Assembly: GCA_020433805.1 (NCBI GenBank)
Contig: JAGRBZ010000013.1
Location: 17,994-51,184 of the forward strand
DNA: 33,191 bases
Source: Anaerolineae bacterium
GTDB taxonomy: Bacteria > Chloroflexota > Anaerolineae > 4572-78 > J111
Direction: 5' to 3'
A program made the translations under genes and the position numbers. Shown one piece after another: positions 16,740-24,162 of this stretch. The stretch's first letter is position 1; every line of letters begins with the position of its first letter. Under the pieces are notes generated by a model. The model worked only from the letters and a program-made list of their open reading frames with translations, did no database searches and was not told where the DNA came from.

Positions 16740-17651
16740 ATGTCAGATAACCTCAAGGTTGGAATGCAGCTTAGTATGGGTGGCCTTGGTGACAAGTCCT
16801 TCAACGACTCTGCCTACTTAGGCTTGGAAGAAGCCTGCCAAAAGCATGATATTGAATTTGAAACGGCGACTTGGGAAGATTCTGACCAAAACATCGAACA
16901 TCTGGAGTCGTGGGCTAAAAACAATTACGACCTCATTATCGGTGTTGGCTATGCCAACGCGCCCTTCATCAATCAGGTGGCTGCTCAATATCCCGATAGT
17001 CGTTTCGCTATTGTCGATTATGCTGGTGAAGGAGACAACGTTTGGTCGGCCACCTATCGAGAGTATGAGGGTGACTTTGTGGTTGGCGTTTTGGCCGCTT
17101 TAGTAACCAAAAGCCGCATTGTTGGCTTTATGGGTGGTGGAATAACGCCTATCGTCCGCCGCATTGAACTGGGCTTTGCGCAGGGGGTTAAAAATGTCGA
17201 TCCCTCGATTAGCTTCATTTCCGACTATGTCGGCGAATTTGACGATATGGAGAAAGGGAAATTGCTGGCCGAGACCCAGTACACCCTTGGTGCCGATGTC
17301 ATTTACCAGGTGGCCGGACGGTGCGGTTTAGGGGCTATCGAAACCGCGCAGCGCTTTAACCGCTGGATAATCAGCACCGGCGGCGACCATAGCGATTTAG
17401 CCCCCAAAGCCGTCCTGACCAGCCGAATTAAAAATGTCGGCCGACCGGTAAAAGACGTTATCGATGCGGTTGTAGAAAACAGTTTTGAAGGAGGCGTGGT
17501 TGCCAGCTACGGGTTTGCTGAAGGCGGGCTGATGTTGGCTCCTATTCGCCCCACCGTTTCCAGAGTAGTTACACCCCCAATCCAAGGCATTATGCAAGAA
17601 GTGCAAGCCCAGGTTATCAGCGGCAAAATTAAGGTCGAACTTGAAGATTAA
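16740..17651 (+). CDS. BMP/PnrA-fold (Med family) protein without signal peptide
   Basis: This 303-aa protein shows the features of basic-membrane-protein-family periplasmic binding domains. These are an N-terminal GDKSFNDSAYLGLEEA, the YDLIIGVGYA hinge region, GFMGG(G)ITPIVRRIELGFAQG, and a purine-binding-type C-lobe with GGDHSD. PnrA-type members bind nucleosides and are normally secreted lipoproteins. Here the chain starts MSDNLKVGMQLSMGG, the first strand of the fold, with no signal peptide, no lipobox Cys and no membrane segment. A good ribosome site (GAAGGGG, 7 bases before ATG) fixes this start, and the only upstream ATG nearby (16721) is out of frame. It is therefore predicted to be a cytosolic ligand sensor or an orphan nucleoside-binding protein; no permease or ATPase genes adjoin it. 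It is convergent with the minus-strand gene, with 11 bases between stops. Confidence 0.82.
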   Translation: MSDNLKVGMQLSMGGLGDKSFNDSAYLGLEEACQKHDIEFETATWEDSDQNIEHLESWAKNNYDLIIGVGYANAPFINQVAAQYPDSRFAIVDYAGEGDNVWSATYREYEGDFVVGVLAALVTKSRIVGFMGGGITPIVRRIELGFAQGVKNVDPSISFISDYVGEFDDMEKGKLLAETQYTLGADVIYQVAGRCGLGAIETAQRFNRWIISTGGDHSDLAPKAVLTSRIKNVGRPVKDVIDAVVENSFEGGVVASYGFAEGGLMLAPIRPTVSRVVTPPIQGIMQEVQAQVISGKIKVELED

Positions 17652-17662
17652 TCGGTTGACCT

Positions 17663-18310
17663 TTAGAGAAGATGTCCATCGCCCGTTTGACGAACAGCGG
17701 ACGTATACTGCCTCATTGAATTTTGAATTTCTCGCGCTAAATCAAACTTTTGCGCTTCTGTCCCCAAATGTTCATCTAATAATATAAGTTTGCCCTGTTC
17801 CGTATCAACCGCCAGACAAACAGCACTACCGCCCCGAACGCCAATCGGTTCGGTGACGTTAACCTGATGTATTTGACTATAGGGGAGCGTCATCTCGCCG
17901 GATGAGTCGTTTTTGGAGAAGTGAAGTTGTCCCCGTTTTGAGTCCAACTGTATCCGACATTCCTGGGCATCCGCTTCCCGTTCGGCTTGGAGATGTTTAT
18001 TTGAAAGCCGATTGACAAGCACGATAGTCAATCCCCACACCACAGCCGGTAACCCCAAAAAGGCTAAGATAAACAAAGCTCTTATAACGAGGCTTTGCGC
18101 ATTAGCTTCGAATACAATGGCCAGACCGGTCAAAACAATAATCACCGCCAGCGCTGAAAGCGGCCCCCAAACAAGCCAGGTCAAACCCTGAATAATCGGT
18201 TCCCCTCGAATAATATACACCGGCCCGGTCACGGTCGATTCTTCCCGTACCGTAGTCGACAACTTGTGCGATTTGCTGGCCCATAGCCACCAGGGACGTT
18301 GCTGGCTCAC
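17663..18310 (-). CDS. Two-helix membrane protein with PH-like C-terminal region, unknown function
   Basis: The product is 215 aa from a GTG start at 18310. I chose this start because GTG overlaps the upstream gene's TGA in the four-base GTGA arrangement and AGGAG lies seven bases before it. Longer in-frame starts near 18370 would sit wholly inside the upstream gene. A basic, Trp-rich N-terminus is followed by two adjacent membrane helices (about residues 45-68 and 74-97). The cytosolic region of ~110 residues alternates short strands (RIQLDSKRGQLHF, MTLPYSQIHQVNV) and ends with a helix, the pattern of bacterial PH-like membrane proteins. I do not recognise a named family. It is translationally coupled to the DUF3054 gene, so the two probably act together in the membrane. 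Confidence 0.72.
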   Translation of the reverse strand: MSQQRPWWLWASKSHKLSTTVREESTVTGPVYIIRGEPIIQGLTWLVWGPLSALAVIIVLTGLAIVFEANAQSLVIRALFILAFLGLPAVVWGLTIVLVNRLSNKHLQAEREADAQECRIQLDSKRGQLHFSKNDSSGEMTLPYSQIHQVNVTEPIGVRGGSAVCLAVDTEQGKLILLDEHLGTEAQKFDLAREIQNSMRQYTSAVRQTGDGHLL

Positions 18311-18756
18311 GCGCTGGCTCCTGTCTTTTCCTGTCGACGATGCATCCACCACACCGACACCAAGCGCCATACAATGGCTACCAGGCCAATATAACCCATC
18401 GAAACTATAGCAAAGGTCGGCAAAATACCGGTTATAATTGGTCGCCCTAGAAATAAAGCGCGCAAATTCAACGCCACAAAACCGGCAATGAGCCAGCCTA
18501 GAATAAGACGAGGAATCAGTTTTTTTGTGTCGTCGCTAATTTCAGCATTATAAATGCCAAACCAGGGCATAATCAAAAACCAGCCTAAAACAAAAGGTAG
18601 CGCCGTCGACAAACTCGCCGCAATATCGGTAAGCGATAAACTGTGACTACTGCGCCCAATCCACACAAAGCTGAGAATAACCAGTAGATCTCCAACAATC
18701 AAGGCTACCAGTTTTTGAGTAGAGGCATTCCATTGAGTTTTATTTAATTTTGTCAT
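18307..18756 (-). CDS. DUF3054 family membrane protein
   Basis: This 149-aa protein has four predicted membrane helices. It shows the DUF3054 pattern: an N-terminal GDLLVILSFVWIGRSSH, a central ALPFVLGWFLIMPWFGIYN and a later PRLILGWLIAGFVALNLRALFLGR. The family is common in Actinobacteria and Chloroflexota and has no established function. It is the first gene of a two-gene minus-strand unit with a good promoter about 39 bases upstream, and its stop overlaps the start of the next gene. Confidence 0.85.
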   Translation of the reverse strand: MTKLNKTQWNASTQKLVALIVGDLLVILSFVWIGRSSHSLSLTDIAASLSTALPFVLGWFLIMPWFGIYNAEISDDTKKLIPRLILGWLIAGFVALNLRALFLGRPIITGILPTFAIVSMGYIGLVAIVWRLVSVWWMHRRQEKTGASA

Positions 18757-18794
18757 ACAGTAATGCTCATAAGTAGAAAATTTTAGAGACCACT

Positions 18795-18823
18795 AGTATA
18801 ACCAACTTTAAATCTTTCATCAA
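18795..18823 (-). promoter_or_regulatory. Sigma70-type promoter for the DUF3054 operon
   Basis: On the minus strand TTGATG (18823-18818), a 17-base spacer and TATACT (18800-18795) lie about 39 bases before the ATG at 18756. Match and spacing are good. Confidence 0.65.
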
Positions 18824-18905
18824 TTTACCATCATCACTATGAGAATTTCAGAGGAGAGGAGTAAGATAGTCTCAGATGAGACGAGACCGGGAATGAAAAT
18901 CTTTT

Positions 18906-18940
18906 GCTACCGGCTATCGGCTAACTGCTAACTGCTATTT
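18906..18940 (+). repeat. Heptamer array (GCTAnnn) x5
   Basis: Five consecutive seven-base units all begin GCTA: GCTACCG, GCTATCG, GCTAACT, GCTAACT, GCTATTT. It is one of several period-7 arrays in spacers of this window, and shares the GCTAACT-type unit with the array at 29095. Confidence 0.8.
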
Positions 18941-19045
18941 TCAAGGGAGTCGAACAGCCCCTCAACCTATTCTGTCCCTCAATATATAGTAAACAAACTT
19001 AATAATCTACAATATACAGTCGCTTTCGCTATTATAACAAGCTAA

Positions 19046-19074
19046 TTGACACTATAAAAAAAGTTATGTAAAAT
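19046..19074 (+). promoter_or_regulatory. Near-consensus sigma70 promoter for the surface-protein gene
   Basis: Perfect TTGACA (19046-19051), a 17-base AT-rich spacer and TAAAAT (19069-19074) lie 46 bases before the ATG at 19121. It is the strongest-looking promoter in the window. Confidence 0.8.
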
Positions 19075-19120
19075 AGAATATGTAAAGTTAGGCTCATCTC
19101 ACACTTGGAGGAGTAAGCAC

Positions 19121-20338
19121 ATGAGCGAAAAGAATTCTAACAGCTTGAGGCTGGCGATTGTTGGGACAATAGTTATTATTTTGTTGCTCATCTATATGCC
19201 TGCACCAGCTTTTTCCCAGCAAATTGAGGCATCGACCCTGCAAAACCTGATTGTCAACGGCGGTTTTGAAGGCGGTTTTCAGGAAGAGTATGGCATCGGC
19301 TACGGTTGGGGAGGCTTTAGCAACGGCAATGCCGTTGTCGGCTGGACCTTTGACGATTGGGCACCGGTAGTGGCTGAAGGTAGCTATTCGCAGCAAATTC
19401 AGATTAAAGATGCGCTCGATCAAAACCGCTATGCCGGTATGTACCAAACCGTTTCGGTGGTACCGGCTGAGCAGTACAAGCTCTCTGTTTCGGGGATGAT
19501 CCGCTCCGAAGAAGGCAGCGTCGAACTGTCCGATTACGGTTACCGACTCCAATACGCCATCGATTATAAGGGCGGCACCTCCTGGGAACTGCTCCCGGAG
19601 GATGCCTGGAAAGAATTTCCCTGGGACGAACAGGCCTTAGATGACTCCTCCAATAAAACCTATGAATTTGACACCTTCGAAACAACCATCACCGCTGAAA
19701 GTGAGCGACTCACGATTTTTATTCGGGGTTGGAAAAAATGGATTAACGATGGAACCGGCCTCTTCAACATCGACGCTGTTAGCTTTATCGGCCCGGCTCC
19801 GACCGGCTTTCAGGCTCCAGTCGCTCAAGTGGCATCTGTGGGTGGACAGTCGCAAACCGTAGATGCTCCTGTTGAGGAAGAGAGCTTTGTTCAGGTTTCA
19901 GAACACGACGCCGATCTCTCCGTACAGGAAGCAGACGAGACGGGCGAAGAGGAAGCCGTGGAAGAGGCGGAAACGACCACAGAAACCGCTGTTGAGGAAG
20001 AGGCTCCTGAAGAAGATGCGGCTGAAACGATAGAAGACAGTGAGGCCGAAACTGAAGCTGTCGAAGAACCGGCCGAGATAGAGTCTGAGGCAACTGAAAT
20101 AGAAGAACCCGCTTCGGAAGCAGAAATGGACGCCGAGAGCGAAGCTGCACCATCCGAAGAATCAGCCACTGAGACAATGGAAGACTCCTCCAATATCGAA
20201 AGCGCGCCATTACCGGTGTCTGGCTTTGGCGCAGACAACTCAACCGTGTATATTTTAATGGTGGGGGTTGCCCTTTTGTTGATTTTGTTAGTTGGGGCCG
20301 TAACAGCAACCATGCGCCACCGCAGCGCAAGCGAGTAA
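19121..20338 (+). CDS. Secreted, membrane/wall-anchored surface protein with beta-sandwich domain and LPVSG tail
   Basis: This 405-aa protein is fixed by a strong ribosome site (GGAGGAG, eight bases before ATG). A signal peptide (about residues 9-32) is followed by a ~190-residue domain that begins NLIVNGGFEGGF and contains VVGWTFDDW. That is the typical layout of carbohydrate-binding/discoidin-like jelly-roll modules. Residues about 245-360 are a very acidic, low-complexity Glu/Ala/Thr stalk. The C-terminus has L364-P-V-S-G, then a hydrophobic helix (about 375-396) and a short basic tail (RHRSASE), the tripartite build of a sortase sorting signal with Ser in place of Thr. If sortase does not act on it, the tail is a plain C-terminal anchor. 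It is likely co-transcribed with the PA14 gene 45 bases downstream. Ligand and partner are unknown. Confidence 0.78.
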   Translation: MSEKNSNSLRLAIVGTIVIILLLIYMPAPAFSQQIEASTLQNLIVNGGFEGGFQEEYGIGYGWGGFSNGNAVVGWTFDDWAPVVAEGSYSQQIQIKDALDQNRYAGMYQTVSVVPAEQYKLSVSGMIRSEEGSVELSDYGYRLQYAIDYKGGTSWELLPEDAWKEFPWDEQALDDSSNKTYEFDTFETTITAESERLTIFIRGWKKWINDGTGLFNIDAVSFIGPAPTGFQAPVAQVASVGGQSQTVDAPVEEESFVQVSEHDADLSVQEADETGEEEAVEEAETTTETAVEEEAPEEDAAETIEDSEAETEAVEEPAEIESEATEIEEPASEAEMDAESEAAPSEESATETMEDSSNIESAPLPVSGFGADNSTVYILMVGVALLLILLVGAVTATMRHRSASE

Positions 20339-20383
20339 AACAATTTCCGAAACAGTGACACTTAGGCGTTCAAGGAGAGTATC

Positions 20384-21691
20384 ATGAAAAAATCTATGTG
20401 GGCCGTCTGTGCGATTGGACTGATAATGCTGCTTTTGCCGTTATCCGCTCAAGCTTCCCCCTTGATGGGCACATGGCGGGTTGAGTATTACAACAACCCC
20501 AGCCTGTCAGGCCATCCGGTCGTTACGCTTGTCGAGTCGGGTATCGACCACGACTGGGGCTTGGGGTCGCCCAGCCTAGAAGTTCCTCGCGACCACTTTT
20601 CGGCTCGCTGGACCAGCCGAATGCATTTCGACAGAGGTACTTATCTTTTTACCATCTTAGTTGATGATGGAGCCAGAGTGTGGCTTGATGGTGAACTCAT
20701 TATCGATGCCTGGGACATCGGCCCGCGCCGCGAACGCAGGGCTAAAATCCGCTTTGAAGAAGGCGGCGATCGCGAGATCCAAGTGGCTTACTTTGATTAT
20801 AAAGGGCCGGCCCTGCTAAGACTAGAGTCGCTAAAATTGGGCGGTGCCGATGATATTATTGGGGCCTGGAACGGAGCCTATTACAACAATCGTCATCTGG
20901 AGGGCGAACCTGAAGCCTATCGCCAAGACGGCGGCATTATGTTTAACTGGGGCTACAATGCGCCCATGGCTAAAATCGCCCAAGATAACTTCTCCGTGCG
21001 CTGGACTCGCTCAATGCTGCTCGACCGCCCCGGCTTCTACTTCTTCAAAATTCAGCACGATGACGGTATGCGTATCTATGTCGATGGCAAAATCATCTAC
21101 GACTCCTGGTACGACCAGAGCGTTCAATACGAGGTTTTACGAATTGCTTTGAAATCCGGTTTTCGAACTTTTACCGTTGAACATTATGAGCACATCGGTA
21201 CCGCCACGGCGCAACTCATTATTGAACCGGATCCCGGTAACTTCAGTTTTGATGAGGTCATACCGGGTGAGGTTGGCGTTGTGGTTACAAAAGACGATGC
21301 CAATTTCCAGTGGGGTGGCCCAGCCAGAAATCGCTTCCCCAGCTACGGCGGCTATGCCGATGAATACTGCTGGACGCTTAATACGCCCGGTGTCGCGGTG
21401 AACTACGGTCGCTGGCGAGCGCCCATCGGCGGAGCCGGTAATTACGAAGTATATGCCTATATTCCGGCAGCGCACTCAACCGCAACGCAAGCCACCTACG
21501 CGATTAAGCACTTTGGTCGTATTGCCGAGCGCACCATCAACCAAAACAACTATGCCGATGAATATGTCAGCTTGGGAATCTACTATTTTGATGGCAGTGG
21601 TGATGAGCATGTGACCCTACACGATAGTACCGGTGAAGCGGCCAACAGCACCGAAGTTGCGTTTGACGCCCTTAAATTTGTAAGAAGATAA
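20384..21691 (+). CDS. Secreted protein with two PA14 domains and a golvesin-type C-terminal domain
   Basis: This 435-aa protein has a signal peptide (residues 1-25, ending SAQASP) and a good ribosome site (AAGGAG). Two PA14-like domains follow, at about 28-150 and 160-285. Each has the typical RVEYYNN or NGAYYNN opening, the FSARWT/FSVRWT strand, the VDDGARVWLDGELIIDAW / HDDGMRIYVDGKIIYDSW motif and a closing strand. PA14 folds bind glycans in several adhesins and glycosidases, and the Asp-Asp/Asp-Asp-Gly loop is the calcium-dependent sugar site in that class. The last ~130 residues (VTKDDANFQWGG ... AFDALKFVRR) resemble the golvesin C-terminal/Xly-type domain. No catalytic domain is present, so it is probably an adhesive cell-surface or matrix protein working with the anchored protein upstream. 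A clear terminator follows. Confidence 0.85.
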   Translation: MKKSMWAVCAIGLIMLLLPLSAQASPLMGTWRVEYYNNPSLSGHPVVTLVESGIDHDWGLGSPSLEVPRDHFSARWTSRMHFDRGTYLFTILVDDGARVWLDGELIIDAWDIGPRRERRAKIRFEEGGDREIQVAYFDYKGPALLRLESLKLGGADDIIGAWNGAYYNNRHLEGEPEAYRQDGGIMFNWGYNAPMAKIAQDNFSVRWTRSMLLDRPGFYFFKIQHDDGMRIYVDGKIIYDSWYDQSVQYEVLRIALKSGFRTFTVEHYEHIGTATAQLIIEPDPGNFSFDEVIPGEVGVVVTKDDANFQWGGPARNRFPSYGGYADEYCWTLNTPGVAVNYGRWRAPIGGAGNYEVYAYIPAAHSTATQATYAIKHFGRIAERTINQNNYADEYVSLGIYYFDGSGDEHVTLHDSTGEAANSTEVAFDALKFVRR

Positions 21692-21717
21692 AATAAACCA
21701 AACCCTGTGGGGATAAA

Positions 21718-21757
21718 GCAAAACCGCCGGCAAAGGTTATCGCCGGCGGTTTTTTTG
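21718..21757 (+). terminator. Intrinsic terminator
   Basis: An 11-bp perfect stem (AAACCGCCGGC / GCCGGCGGTTT, arms 21721-21731 and 21742-21752) with a 10-base loop runs into a T tract. It lies between convergent genes. An A run on the left arm could let it work weakly on the minus strand too. Confidence 0.9.
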
Positions 21758-21781
21758 TTTCTTATTTCAGCCTAACGACAG

Positions 21782-22801
21782 CTAACTGTCGTACTTGGCA
21801 ATAAATTCTTCGGCTTTTTCTACCAAATCGCGATTACCAATATAAAGCGGGGTGCGTTGGTGAAGCTCTGTCGGCACAACATCCATCAGTGAGCCGGTGC
21901 CGTTTGAGGCATAGCCGCCGGCCTGTTCGATGAGAAAACTCATCGGAATGGCTTCATACAGCAGGCGCAGTTTCCCTTTTGGTGATTTTTTATCGGCCGG
22001 ATAGTAGAAAACCCCGCCTCCGAGTAAATTGCGGTGAACATCAGCGATCATCGAACCAATATACCGCTGCGAGAGCGCATACTCGCCACCGTCTTCACCT
22101 TGTAGCCAACTGGTATAGCGCTGCACTCCTTCGCTCCAGCGGCGATGATACCCCTGGTTGACGCTGTAATATTTGGGATTGTCAGGCAGTTTAATATCGG
22201 GGTGCGAGAGGAGAAACTCGCCGATGCTCGGATCAAGCGTAAAGCCGTGAACTCCATCGCCGGTACTGTATACCAGCATGGTACTGGAGCCATACACAAT
22301 ATACCCGGCAGCCACAAGATCGCGACCGCTTTGCAAACAATCATCTAACGTTCCCGGCCCCGATTTCGATTTGCGCCGAAATATCGAAAAGATTGTGCCT
22401 ACGCTAACGTTGTATTCAATGTTTGATGATCCGTCCAGCGGATCAAACAGCAATACATATTTACCGGCGGAATATTTTTCAGGAATGGGGACAATGTCTT
22501 CTTCCTCTTCAGACCCCATAACCGCCAGACGACCGGTATGATCATTAAGTTGGTAAATCGTGCGATGAGCATACACATCCAGCTTTTGCTGCTCTTCGCC
22601 CTGCACGTTTTCCTGCCCTGCCGAACCTAAGATGTCGGCTAACCCGGCCCGGGTCGTGTGGCTAGAAATAAGTTTACCGGCAACTGCCATATCATACAGC
22701 AAACTCGTTAGCGCGCCGGTTGCGTCAGGAAAATCGGCCTGCCTGTCAAGAATAAATCGTTCAATGGTGTAAATGCGTGTATTGGTTGGTATTGACGCCA
22801 T
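21782..22801 (-). CDS. fbp: Fructose-1,6-bisphosphatase class I
   Basis: This 339-aa cytosolic enzyme removes the 1-phosphate of fructose 1,6-bisphosphate in gluconeogenesis. Family signatures are complete: the metal-binding acidic run GSEEEE (about residues 97-101), DPLDGSSNI with D120 and D123, the substrate region [17 protein letters not shown], and [20 protein letters not shown] near the C-terminus. The length is standard for the family. The ATG at 22801 is preceded by an AGGGGGG ribosome site and a TTGTTC-17-TATAAT promoter. It is a monocistronic unit, convergent with the PA14 gene. It could feed hexose phosphates to polysaccharide synthesis, but nothing in the sequence links them. Confidence 0.96.
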   Translation of the reverse strand: MASIPTNTRIYTIERFILDRQADFPDATGALTSLLYDMAVAGKLISSHTTRAGLADILGSAGQENVQGEEQQKLDVYAHRTIYQLNDHTGRLAVMGSEEEEDIVPIPEKYSAGKYVLLFDPLDGSSNIEYNVSVGTIFSIFRRKSKSGPGTLDDCLQSGRDLVAAGYIVYGSSTMLVYSTGDGVHGFTLDPSIGEFLLSHPDIKLPDNPKYYSVNQGYHRRWSEGVQRYTSWLQGEDGGEYALSQRYIGSMIADVHRNLLGGGVFYYPADKKSPKGKLRLLYEAIPMSFLIEQAGGYASNGTGSLMDVVPTELHQRTPLYIGNRDLVEKAEEFIAKYDS

Positions 22802-22862
22802 CGTCTGATTATCCCCCCTTTCCTTGATTGTTAATGATGAGAAAATAGTTAAGAATGGTTAC

Positions 22863-22891
22863 ATTATAACCGATAGATTGGGGTAGAACAA
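22863..22891 (-). promoter_or_regulatory. Promoter of the fructose-1,6-bisphosphatase gene
   Basis: On the minus strand TTGTTC (22891-22886), a 17-base spacer and a perfect TATAAT (22868-22863) lie 62 bases before the ATG. Confidence 0.65.
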
Positions 22892-22937
22892 TACTCTGCC
22901 ACATACTACACCGAGACTTTGGCTTAGCATCGAGAAA

Positions 22938-23040
22938 GAAACCAGGTTTTTCGGTCAATCAAGCCAATTGCGAGCATGAGATGGCTCACGAGCGAACATA
23001 TTTCTATTCTTAAGATAAAAACCTGGTTTCTCAGAGTGAA
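22938..23040. repeat. Inverted repeat pair (GAAACCAGGTTTTT)
   Basis: Fourteen-base perfect arms at 22938-22951 and 23027-23040 are separated by 75 bases. Each arm is itself nearly palindromic around ACCAGGT/ACCTGGT, so each can fold alone or with the other. It looks like a dispersed intergenic repeat. Confidence 0.75.
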
Positions 23041-23079
23041 GTCTCATTATAATACTAATTCGCGGCAGATAATTAGTCG

Positions 23080-23111
23080 AGGCCCTGGGGAGATAAAACT
23101 CCCCAGGGCCT
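23080..23111. repeat. Perfect 13-bp stem-loop without T tract
   Basis: Arms AGGCCCTGGGGAG and CTCCCCAGGGCCT enclose the loop ATAAAA. There is no following T run on either strand, so it is not a standard intrinsic terminator. It sits about 113 bases past the stop of the nucleosidase gene. Confidence 0.8.
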
Positions 23112-23224
23112 GTACAGATAGGTACTCGTGAGGATACTTCCTCTCGTTCTTCATGATAGCGGAACTACTGTTTTTTCGCACTAGCCGACTGAATAGTTCT
23201 CAACCTGGTCAAGTTACGGGAATG

Positions 23225-24076
23225 TCAATCCAAAGTAATTATCATCGCTGCAACAACTTGGGCAGCATTGTAAGCAGCCTGCTTCAGGCGTTTACGAAGC
23301 CCGCGCAAGGTGTGGAACTGCTGGGGAGTGGTTGCTAACTTTGCCAGGGCCACCGCTTTTTGTTGAAGATTGCCGGGGGGCCTTGTTTCGCCATCCACAT
23401 AGGTGATCAAATTCAAGAGGTTAAAATCGATTGATGCGTCGGCCTGGTCGCTGATGGCGCGTATTGCCATCCAGGGGACATCGTTAAGCAGCGCCACATG
23501 CGCCATTGCACCGGTTTCCATCTCAACGGCCAACGCCTCGAAGTTGGCGTGTAGCCACTGCCTTTTGCTTTGGGCAGCAATAACCTGATCGCCACTCACC
23601 AAACAGCCGGTGAAAATGCGCGGCGTGCCGTTTTCAAACGCGATTGATGCCGCAGCCCGTTGTGCCTGAGCGACCAGTTTTTCTTGAGCCGCCAGATGGC
23701 GATAATAGTGCAGTCCGTCGGGATTGAGGTTGTCGTAAATGCCCACATATTGCAGCCCTTGTTCCGTATGCCAACCCGTGTCGTGCTGAATAACGCGCTC
23801 GGTCAGCACGATGTCGCCCACGTTCAACTGTGGATCAATCGCGCCCGCCGACCCGCAGCTTATCAGCCGATCAACACCGTATCGATCGATGAGAACCTGA
23901 GCCGCCGCAGCAGCTTGAATTTTGCCCGGCCCCAGCTCAACCAAAACAACGCGCCGGTCGGCCAGTGTACCCAGATGAAAGGTGGCCTGGATATGCTGGT
24001 CGCTTTGCTCAATAGATATTTTCGATAACAACGGTCGGCTTTCCGCCCGAACGGTAATAAGTCCGGTTACGCTCAC
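23225..24076 (-). CDS. MTA/SAH nucleosidase-like (PNP_UDP_1 family) purine nucleosidase
   Basis: This 283-aa cytosolic protein uses a GTG start with AAGGAG eight bases upstream. Family landmarks are the glycine-rich VELGPGKIQAAAAAQVLID, SCGSAGAI, GDIVLTERVIQHD, the substrate-binding EMETGAMAHVA and the catalytic-site phrase AISDQAD. These fit 5'-methylthioadenosine/S-adenosylhomocysteine nucleosidases, which also cleave the 5'-deoxyadenosine released by radical-SAM enzymes such as the lipoyl synthase encoded nearby. At 283 residues it is about 50 longer than typical MTAN; the extra is a C-terminal helical tail (LRGLRKRLKQAAYNAAQ...). Futalosine or other nucleoside hydrolysis cannot be ruled out. 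It is divergent from the HDAC-family gene, with overlapping promoters. Confidence 0.8.
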   Translation of the reverse strand: MSVTGLITVRAESRPLLSKISIEQSDQHIQATFHLGTLADRRVVLVELGPGKIQAAAAAQVLIDRYGVDRLISCGSAGAIDPQLNVGDIVLTERVIQHDTGWHTEQGLQYVGIYDNLNPDGLHYYRHLAAQEKLVAQAQRAAASIAFENGTPRIFTGCLVSGDQVIAAQSKRQWLHANFEALAVEMETGAMAHVALLNDVPWMAIRAISDQADASIDFNLLNLITYVDGETRPPGNLQQKAVALAKLATTPQQFHTLRGLRKRLKQAAYNAAQVVAAMIITLD

Positions 24077-24088
24077 GCTTTCTACTCC

Positions 24089-24116
24089 TTGATTTTTTTC
24101 GTTACCAGACTATAAT
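24089..24116 (+). promoter_or_regulatory. Promoter of the HDAC-family gene
   Basis: TTGATT (24089-24094), a 16-base spacer and TATAAT (24111-24116) lie 46 bases before the ATG. Its -10 box overlaps the -10 box of the opposite promoter. Confidence 0.55.
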
Positions 24117-24137
24117 TTTCCCCGGCTAATCATACAA
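24109..24137 (-). promoter_or_regulatory. Promoter of the nucleosidase gene, overlapping the divergent promoter
   Basis: On the minus strand TTGTAT (24137-24132), a 17-base spacer and TATAGT (24114-24109) lie 32 bases before the GTG start. The -10 hexamers of the two directions share four bases. Confidence 0.45.
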
Positions 24138-24162
24138 AAACCGACCAAGTTAACTGACCATC

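Larger units (their letters stand above)
18757..19120. other. Divergent intergenic region with two promoters and a heptamer array
   Basis: This 364-base spacer holds the minus-strand promoter at 18795-18823, a short palindrome (GTCTCAGATGAGAC, about 18870-18883), a period-7 array (18906-18940) and the plus-strand promoter at 19046-19074. No ORF or RNA gene is evident. Confidence 0.6.
22802..23224. other. Intergenic region upstream of fbp: promoter plus two palindromic repeats
   Basis: This 423-base spacer contains the fbp promoter, a 14-bp inverted repeat pair (22938 and 23027) and a 13-bp perfect hairpin (23080-23111). The rest shows no convincing ORF. It also lies downstream of the nucleosidase gene, so the hairpin may mark that transcript's 3' end. 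Confidence 0.55.

Noticed and set aside
16740..17651. Anti-phage or signalling system around the BMP-like protein
   Set aside because: No effector, nuclease, TIR or transporter gene adjoins it; the evidence does not go beyond a ligand-binding fold.
19785..20361. Long minus-strand ORFs (181 and 156 aa) opposite the surface-protein gene
   Set aside because: They are the antisense of the Glu/Ala-rich stalk, whose biased codons leave other frames open. They have no ribosome site and low-complexity Ser/Ala or Leu/Pro/Arg translations.
23080..23111. Intrinsic terminator
   Set aside because: A perfect stem but no T tract on either strand.
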